Assembly (NCBI GenBank): GCA_037384065.1
Contig: JARROJ010000048.1
Location: 1-20,702 of the forward strand
Reading direction: 5' to 3'
Length of the DNA stretch: 20,702 nt
Source: JABDPF01 sp037384065
Lineage (GTDB): Bacteria > Pseudomonadota > Gammaproteobacteria > Xanthomonadales > SZUA-36
Shown here: positions 15,702 to 20,702 of the stretch, one piece after another
How the letters are laid out: each line of letters begins with the position of its first letter
Numbering within the stretch: position 1 is the first letter of the stretch
Translations under genes and position numbers: made by a program
The notes under the pieces: generated by a model
The model's input: the letters and a program-made list of their open reading frames with translations, nothing else
Databases searched by the model: none
Told to the model about the DNA's origin: nothing

Positions 15702-16292
15702 TCAATCGCGCTGGAATCGAGGCAGGGTCTCGAGCAGAACCTGCAGACGTGCGACCGGATCGTCCAACGCCAGGAGGTGTTGCTTCTCGATGCCGCTCAG
15801 CGGCAACAGCTCGGCCAGGCGGTAGCCGACCCAGGTGGCGTCCTGCAGGTGCTCGGGGGTGAACTGCGGGTAATGGTCGCCGACCTTGTCCATGAATCGA
15901 TCCAGGACCTCGCTCAGCAGCGCGAACGCCGCGGGCACCGCGGTGTGCGGCGGTTCGGTCAGCAGGCGCACCCGGGCGTGCAGCAGGCCGCTCGGTTCGC
16001 GCCAGGTCTCCTCGGTGACGAAACGCTCGGTGCCGATTGCCGACACGCCCAGCAGGCCGTCCTCGAGCGTGTACCAGTCCGTGATGCGCGCCAGGGTGCC
16101 GGTCTGCGCCGTGCCGGCCGCGGCGTCCGAATCTTCGCGATCGTGCGTCAGGCAGACGCCGAACGCGCTGTCGTCGCGGGCGCAGTCGCGCACCATGTCC
16201 AGGTACCGCCGCTCGAAGATGCGCAGTGGCAACAGGCCTTCCGGGAACAGGACGGTTCGCAGCGGGAAAAGCGGAATTTCAATCGTTTTCAT
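15702..16292 (-). CDS. Stand-alone LON substrate-binding domain protein
   Basis: A 196-residue protein that is almost wholly the LON N-terminal domain: IPLFPLRTVLFPEGLLPLRIFERRYLDM is the canonical opening, followed by a beta-rich core (GTLARITDWYTLEDGLLGVSAIGTERF) and a helical end (LSGIEKQHLLALDDPVARLQVLLETL). No AAA+ or protease domain follows, so it is not Lon itself. Such single-domain proteins are common in proteobacteria; their function is not established. It overlaps mpl by 14 nt on the same strand, indicating co-expression. Its end is 15 nt from the convergent DedA-fusion gene. Confidence 0.88.
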   Translation of the reverse strand: MKTIEIPLFPLRTVLFPEGLLPLRIFERRYLDMVRDCARDDSAFGVCLTHDREDSDAAAGTAQTGTLARITDWYTLEDGLLGVSAIGTERFVTEETWREPSGLLHARVRLLTEPPHTAVPAAFALLSEVLDRFMDKVGDHYPQFTPEHLQDATWVGYRLAELLPLSGIEKQHLLALDDPVARLQVLLETLPRFQRD

Positions 16293-17646
16293 CGCCCTGC
16301 AGGGCCGCCGCGAACCGGGCCGGCACCGCCTCGAACCCGCCGTTGCTCATGAACACCACGTGGTCCCCCGGTCGCACGGCGTCGAGCATTTGCGCCAGCA
16401 GGTCGTCGGCGCGCGTCACGACACGGCCACGGCCTTCGAGGGGGGCCAGCGCCTCCGCGGGGTCCCAGTCGATGCCTTCGCCGGTCAGCAGCCAGACCCG
16501 ATCGGCCGGAACCAGCGCGGGACCGAGTTCGTGGCTGTGCACCCCCGAACGCATGGTGTTGCTGCGCGGTTCGAACGCGACCAGCACGCGCGCGTTGCCG
16601 ACATGCCGGCGCAGGCCCTCGAGGGTCAGCCGGATCGCCGTGGGATGATGCGCGAAGTCGTCGTAGACGTGAACGTCCCCGGCCGCCCCGATCAGTTCGA
16701 GGCGCCGTTTCACGCCGCGAAAGCCGGCCAGGGCCGCCACGGCGTCGGGCGGCGCCACGCCGGCCGCGACCGCCGCGGCGACGGCGGCGCAGGCATTCAT
16801 CGCGTTGTGCCGCCCGCACTGGTCCCAGGTCAGCGTGCCGGCCCGTTCGCCTTGAAAATCGAAGGCCAGTTCCGAGCCATCCGGCTTCAGCAGTTCGACG
16901 CGCCAGTCATCGGACTGGTTCAGTGAAAAGCGTTGCAGCCGGCTCCAGCAGCCCATCTCCAGCACGGTCTCCAGGCGCGCATCGTCGCCGTTGCTGATGA
17001 TCGTCCCCTTGCCGCGAATGGTCCGCACCAGGTGATGGAACTGGGTCTGGATCGCCTTGACGTCGGGGTAGATGTCGGCGTGGTCGAATTCGAGGTTGTT
17101 CAGAACGGCGATGCTCGGCCGGTAGTGCACGAACTTGGCCCGCTTGTCGAAAAACGCCGTATCGTACTCGTCGGCCTCGACCACGAAGATCGCTTCGCCG
17201 TCGCGCGCCGAATAGCCGAAGTTGCCCGGGATGCCGCCGATCAGAAAGCCGGGACGCAGCCCGGCCTGTTCGAGGATCCAGGCCGCCATGCTCGCGGTGC
17301 TGGTCTTGCCGTGGGTGCCGGCGATCGCGATCACGGTCTTGCCGTGCAGGTAGTTCTCGCCCAGCCAGCGCGGCCCGGAGGTGTACTCCATGCCTTCGTT
17401 AAGCACGTACTCGACGGCCGGGTTGCCCCGGGTCAGGGCATTGCCGATCACCACGAGATCGGGCGCCGGATCGAGCGGTTCGATGCCGTAACCTTCGGTG
17501 AGTTCGATGCCCTCGGCGGCGAGTTGCGTGCTCATCGGCGGGTATGTGTGCCGGTCCTGCCCGGTGACATGGTGGCCGGCGCGCTTGGCCAGCAGGGCCA
17601 CTCCGCCCATGAAGGTGCCGCAGGCGCCCAGAATGTGAATGTGCAT
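16279..17646 (-). CDS. mpl: UDP-N-acetylmuramate:L-Ala-gamma-D-Glu-meso-DAP ligase
   Basis: A 455-residue Mur-ligase family enzyme that joins recycled murein tripeptide to UDP-MurNAc, using ATP, in the cytoplasm. It begins HIHILGACGTFMGGVALLAK; the ATP loop is AGTHGKTSTASM (G110-K114); FVVEADEYDTAFFDKRAKFVHY, LNNLEFDHADI and VYDDFAHHPTAI are the central and C-terminal blocks. MSNGGF near the end matches Mpl rather than MurC. The length is the same as in E. coli (457). No other recycling gene is adjacent. The 250 nt upstream (17647-17896) contain no gene, and no clear promoter or terminator was found in them. Confidence 0.96.
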   Translation of the reverse strand: MHIHILGACGTFMGGVALLAKRAGHHVTGQDRHTYPPMSTQLAAEGIELTEGYGIEPLDPAPDLVVIGNALTRGNPAVEYVLNEGMEYTSGPRWLGENYLHGKTVIAIAGTHGKTSTASMAAWILEQAGLRPGFLIGGIPGNFGYSARDGEAIFVVEADEYDTAFFDKRAKFVHYRPSIAVLNNLEFDHADIYPDVKAIQTQFHHLVRTIRGKGTIISNGDDARLETVLEMGCWSRLQRFSLNQSDDWRVELLKPDGSELAFDFQGERAGTLTWDQCGRHNAMNACAAVAAAVAAGVAPPDAVAALAGFRGVKRRLELIGAAGDVHVYDDFAHHPTAIRLTLEGLRRHVGNARVLVAFEPRSNTMRSGVHSHELGPALVPADRVWLLTGEGIDWDPAEALAPLEGRGRVVTRADDLLAQMLDAVRPGDHVVFMSNGGFEAVPARFAAALQGDEND

Positions 17647-17896
17647 GATCAGAGCCTGTTGATGTGACGTGGGTTTGCGCCGCCGCAGGCCATGTCCGCG
17701 GTCGGTGCGACATCCTGCGCGCTCGGTGGCGCCGCCGGGCCGAAAAACGGCCGTGTGCCCCTGGGGTGTGGCTGAAACCGCGCCAGCCGGTGGTGCTCGT
17801 CATTCATCTGCAGTCAACCAAATCGCTTTCCTCGCGCCTCGGAATGGCGCTGTTCCAGTCACAACCGCGGGCCGACGTCGCGTCGCCACGCCCGGG

Positions 17897-18388
17897 TCAG
17901 GCGAACAGCATCCGGAGCAGGATGAAGTTCGCCGCGAAAATCAGTACGGCGATCAGTACGCCTCCGCCCAGTTTAATCGATAGCGCGTGGCGATAGATGT
18001 GCCCGTCGACCAGCAGGCTCCAGACGAACAGCGCCAGGTAGAAAAGGGCGAGGTTCGGCTGCGGGTTGGCCGGGTCGATGCGGCTGAGCACGGCCACGGA
18101 CAGCAGTCCGAACAGGAAGCCCGTGCCCGCCATTGCCGTCAGGGTCTGCAACGTACGGGCATGGAGATCACGCAGGTTCAGCAGACCTGCGATGACGGCG
18201 AACTGGACCGCGATCGCGACCACGGTGCGGGGCCCCGCGTCGGCCTCGTCGATCACCCGGCCGGCCAGGAACCCCTGCGCGAGGTAGAGGACGACGAGGA
18301 CGAGCAGCAGGCCGCGGCTGACCGGCAGGTCCTGCGGACCCGAGCGGAACCGCATCAGGTTCAGCAGCGTGGTGACGACGGGGATCAT
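17897..18388 (-). CDS. Unassigned four-helix membrane protein
   Basis: A 163-residue protein that I do not recognise as a named family. A short polar head (MIPVVTTLLNLMRFRSGPQDLPVSR) precedes about four or five hydrophobic segments: LLLVLVVLYLAQGFLA, TVVAIAVQFAVIAGLL, MAGTGFLFGLLSVAVL, LALFYLALFVWSLLV and GGVLIAVLIFAANFILLRML. The motif LFVWSLLVDGHIYRHAL sits between the last two. There is no signal-peptide cleavage site and no catalytic pattern. It starts 35 nt after adk on the same strand, so it is probably co-transcribed with adk. The length and regular layout argue for a real gene. Confidence 0.72.
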   Translation of the reverse strand: MIPVVTTLLNLMRFRSGPQDLPVSRGLLLVLVVLYLAQGFLAGRVIDEADAGPRTVVAIAVQFAVIAGLLNLRDLHARTLQTLTAMAGTGFLFGLLSVAVLSRIDPANPQPNLALFYLALFVWSLLVDGHIYRHALSIKLGGGVLIAVLIFAANFILLRMLFA

Positions 18389-18423
18389 CCGGAGCGTCCG
18401 GCCGGTGAACGGCGCGGTCGCGG

Positions 18424-18999
18424 TCAGCCGTCGGTGTGCAGCTGCAGCACACCCCGGATGCGTTGGAACACCTCCTCGATGCTGCCGTCGCCGAGCACGC
18501 GCGAGAGCACGCCCCGGCGCGCGTAGTAATCGACCACCGGCGCGGTTTGTTCAGCGTAGACGTTCAGGCGGTTACGAACCGTTTCCTCGGTATCGTCGCT
18601 GCGGCCCTCGAGCTCGGCGCGTTTCGCGATGCGTTGGACCACCTGGTCCTCGTCGATGTCGATCTGCAACGCCTCGTCGACCGGCTGGCCGAGGCGGTCG
18701 AGCAGCGCGTCGAGCGCCTCCGCCTGGGCGATGTTGCGGGGGAAGCCATCCAGGATGAAACCGTTCGCCGCGTCGCCCTGCGCCAGGCGTTCTTCCAGCA
18801 GCCCCAGCACGATGTCGTCGGAGACCAGTTCGCCACGATCCATGACGGCCTTGGCCTGCTGGCCGAGGTCCGTTCCGGCGGCGACGGCTGCGCGCAGCAG
18901 GTCGCCCGTCGAGATGTGCGGCAGCCCCAGTTCCTTGACGATCAGCGCTGCCTGCGTGCCTTTGCCGGAGCCGGGCGCGCCCATCAATACGATTCGCAT
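18424..18999 (-). CDS. adk: Adenylate kinase, short type
   Basis: A 191-residue adenylate kinase (ATP + AMP = 2 ADP). The P-loop GAPGSGKGT is at 7-15, followed by HISTGDLLR for AMP binding and LDGFPRN. The lid region reads RIAKRAELEGRSDDTEETVRNRL and lacks the roughly 27-residue lid insert and the zinc cysteines of long bacterial forms, so this is the short-type enzyme. GGAAG precedes the ATG at 18999. It is divergent from pfp across 110 nt, and placing it beside two PPi-metabolising genes brings adenylate and pyrophosphate balance together. Confidence 0.96.
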   Translation of the reverse strand: MRIVLMGAPGSGKGTQAALIVKELGLPHISTGDLLRAAVAAGTDLGQQAKAVMDRGELVSDDIVLGLLEERLAQGDAANGFILDGFPRNIAQAEALDALLDRLGQPVDEALQIDIDEDQVVQRIAKRAELEGRSDDTEETVRNRLNVYAEQTAPVVDYYARRGVLSRVLGDGSIEEVFQRIRGVLQLHTDG

Positions 19000-19017
19000 T
19001 TGGTGCTTCCTGTCTCT

Positions 19018-19024
19018 TAGAATA
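19018..19024. promoter_or_regulatory. Overlapping -10-like boxes between adk and pfp
   Basis: TAGAAT on the plus strand (19018-19023) and TATTCT on the minus strand (plus 19019-19024) overlap almost completely. The minus box lies 19 nt from the adk start, the plus box 86 nt from the pfp start. No good -35 hexamer is seen for either. One or both may be used; overlapping use would be mutually exclusive. Confidence 0.35.
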
Positions 19025-19109
19025 CGGCGCTAACGCTAACCGCTCAGTCACGGCAAGTCAACGTGACCGGAGGAGCGGCCCGGACAGCCCTCAAAGGAGT
19101 TCGAAACAC

Positions 19110-20369
19110 GTGAAGAAAAACATCCTCTACGCCCAGTCGGGCGGCGTCACCCCGGTCATCAACGCCACCGCCTGCGGTGTCATCGAGACGGCCCGCGAGC
19201 ACAAGGACCGCGTCGGCAAGGTGTATGCCGGCAAGGACGGCATCATCGGCGTGCTGCGTGAAGAGCTGATCGACACCGCGCGCGAGAGCGCGAGCGCGAT
19301 CGCGGCGCTGCGCCATACGCCCGGCGGCGCGTTCGGTTCCTGCCGCTACAAACTAAAGGGCATCGAGGCGAACCGGCGCGAGTACGAGCGGCTGATCGAG
19401 GTGTTCCGCGCCCACGACATCGGCTACTTCCTGTACAACGGCGGCGGTGACTCCTCGGACACCGCGCACAAGGTCTCGCAGATCGGCAAGAAGATGGGCT
19501 TTCCGGTGCAGTGCATCGGGGTGCCCAAGACGATCGACAACGATCTGCCGGTCACCGACAACAGCCCCGGGTTCGGCTCGGTGGCGAAATACGTGGCCGT
19601 TTCCACGCTGGAAGCCAGCCTCGATGTCGAGTCGATGGCGTCCAGTTCGACCAAGGTGTTCATTCTCGAGGTGATGGGCCGGCACGCCGGCTGGATCGCG
19701 GCGGCAGCGGGCCTGGCCGGGCGCGAGGAGGGCGATCCGCCGCACGTGATCCTGTTTCCCGAGGTGCCGTTCAAGAAGCGCGAGTTCCTGAAGAAGGTCA
19801 AGCACGCGGTCGAGAACTACGGCTACTGCACCATCGTCGTGTCCGAGGGCGTCAAGGACGGCCGCGGCCGTTTCCTGGCCGACGCCGGCACGCGCGACGC
19901 CTTCGGCCACGCGCAGTTGGGCGGCGTGGCCCCGGTGGTCGCGAACATCGTCCGCGAGAAGCTCGGCTACAAGTACCACTGGGCCGTATCCGATTACCTG
20001 CAGCGGTCCGCGCGCCACGTGGCCTCCAAAACCGATGTCGAGCAGGCCTACGCGGTCGGGTCCGCGGCCGTCAGGCTGGCGCTCGAGGGCAAGAGCGGCG
20101 TCATGCCGGTGATCCGGCGCACCTCGAACCGGCCGTACCGCTGGGAGATCGGCGAAACCTCGCTCGGGCGCGTGGCCAACGTCGAGAAGAAGCTGCCGCA
20201 GAAGTACATCGCGGCCGACGGCTTCGGCATCACGCCGGCCGCCAAGCGCTACCTGTCGCCGCTGATCCAGGGCGAGGACTACCCGCCCTATGGCAAGGAC
20301 GGGTTGCCGCAGTACGTGCGCATGAAGAAGGTGCTGGCGAAGAAGAAACTGCCGGAATTCGACGTCTGA
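19110..20369 (+). CDS. pfp: Diphosphate-fructose-6-phosphate 1-phosphotransferase (PPi-PFK)
   Basis: A 419-residue phosphofructokinase that phosphorylates fructose-6-phosphate reversibly with pyrophosphate. PPi specificity shows in two places: GGGDSSD, with D114 where ATP enzymes have glycine, and K140 in PKTIDND (K140-D145), where ATP enzymes have glycine. The sugar-phosphate motif is MGRHAGW (189-195). The start is GTG at 19110 with AAAGGAG ten nt upstream; no ATG fits the family N-terminus KKNILYAQSGG. The gene is followed after 103 nt by a membrane pyrophosphatase gene. Such pairs are described in methanotrophs and other bacteria that run glycolysis on PPi. Confidence 0.93.
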   Translation: MKKNILYAQSGGVTPVINATACGVIETAREHKDRVGKVYAGKDGIIGVLREELIDTARESASAIAALRHTPGGAFGSCRYKLKGIEANRREYERLIEVFRAHDIGYFLYNGGGDSSDTAHKVSQIGKKMGFPVQCIGVPKTIDNDLPVTDNSPGFGSVAKYVAVSTLEASLDVESMASSSTKVFILEVMGRHAGWIAAAAGLAGREEGDPPHVILFPEVPFKKREFLKKVKHAVENYGYCTIVVSEGVKDGRGRFLADAGTRDAFGHAQLGGVAPVVANIVREKLGYKYHWAVSDYLQRSARHVASKTDVEQAYAVGSAAVRLALEGKSGVMPVIRRTSNRPYRWEIGETSLGRVANVEKKLPQKYIAADGFGITPAAKRYLSPLIQGEDYPPYGKDGLPQYVRMKKVLAKKKLPEFDV

Positions 20370-20423
20370 GCGTGACCTCGCTCACGCGCGTGGGGCTTGT
20401 GTGCCGCGGTGCGGGGCACCGTC

Positions 20424-20432
20424 TGCTATGAT
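20424..20432 (+). promoter_or_regulatory. Extended -10 promoter of hppA
   Basis: TGCTATGAT is an extended -10 element (TGn plus TATGAT, five of six consensus bases), 40 nt before the hppA ATG. No -35 hexamer is visible, as is usual for extended -10 promoters. hppA may therefore be transcribed both from here and by read-through from pfp. Confidence 0.55.
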
Positions 20433-20472
20433 ACCGCGGCAATTTCTGAGGGAAGCAATCTAGGAGATCCAT

Positions 20473-20702
20473 ATGAATAACGAAATGGCGCTTTGGCTGG
20501 CGCTGGGCTCCGCCGTTCTGGCTGTCGTTTACGGCCTGCTGACAACGAGGTGGGTGCTCAGCAAGCCGGCGGGTAACGAAAAAATGCAGGCCATCGCGGC
20601 CGCCGTGCAGGAAGGTGCGAAGGCCTACATGAACCGGCAGTACGGCACGATCGCCCTGGTCGGCGTGGTGCTGTTCGTGGTGGTCGGCTTCGCGCTCGAC
20701 TG
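20473..20702 (+). CDS. hppA: Membrane-bound pyrophosphatase (H+/Na+-pumping), 5' part only
   Basis: The first 76 codons of a membrane pyrophosphatase; the window cuts the gene. TM1 (about 5-27, LWLALGSAVLAVVYGLLTTRWVL) is followed by the family's characteristic NEKMQAIAAAVQEGAKAYMNRQY block and the start of TM2 (TIALVGVVLFVVVGFAL). The enzyme couples PPi hydrolysis to ion export. The parts that separate proton from sodium pumps and K+-dependent from K+-independent forms lie beyond the window. TAGGAG precedes the ATG at 20473. Next to pfp it can use PPi or regenerate it. Confidence 0.92.
   Translation, partial: MNNEMALWLALGSAVLAVVYGLLTTRWVLSKPAGNEKMQAIAAAVQEGAKAYMNRQYGTIALVGVVLFVVVGFALD

Noticed and set aside
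17740..17775. Terminator-like GGCCG-AAAAA-CGGCC hairpin between mpl and the membrane protein gene
   Set aside because: Only a 5-bp stem, the run of A/T lies in the loop rather than after the stem, so it does not meet terminator criteria.

Overview
This is a GC-rich, densely packed stretch of chromosome with housekeeping genes on both strands. Family content (groES-groEL behind a sigma-32 type promoter, rep, hemL, mpl, a short-type adk, a PPi-dependent phosphofructokinase next to a membrane pyrophosphatase, an ECF sigma/DUF4252 operon) points to a gammaproteobacterium, most likely a Lysobacterales/Chromatiales relative such as Wenzhouxiangellaceae. That placement is inferred from gene content, not from a search.

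Left end (1-3482): a fragment of the 3' end of groEL lies at 57-137. A base-poor scar and a TMEM175-type channel gene follow (407-1123), then the groES-groEL operon on the minus strand. The groEL tail is thus present twice in direct orientation around the channel gene. The main groEL gene has lost 61 nt near its 5' end, which removes ATP-site residues and shifts the frame, while groES, a consensus heat-shock promoter and a strong terminator are intact.

3508-7280: rep helicase (+), then convergent genes for a small coiled-coil protein and a stand-alone dihydrolipoamide-dehydrogenase-like flavoenzyme (-). 7345-9406: a four-gene operon with translational overlaps: ECF sigma factor, membrane-bound putative anti-sigma protein, and two DUF4252 proteins (one exported, one lipoprotein). 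This is the least understood coherent system in the window. 9410-12263: small genes (DUF4242, DUF192, YegP/DUF1508), a CpdA-type cyclic-AMP phosphodiesterase, a PspC-domain protein and a rubredoxin.

12376-15686: hemL (tetrapyrrole synthesis) followed by a DedA-PAP2-LssY fusion. Its DedA charged residues are intact but its PAP2 catalytic histidines are gone. 15702-18999 (-): adk, an unassigned four-helix membrane protein, mpl (peptidoglycan recycling) and an overlapping LON-domain protein. 19110-20702 (+): pfp and the start of hppA, a pair that links reversible PPi-dependent glycolysis with PPi-driven proton (or sodium) pumping; the divergent adk adds adenylate balance.

No tRNA, rRNA, CRISPR array, transposase or integrase was seen.
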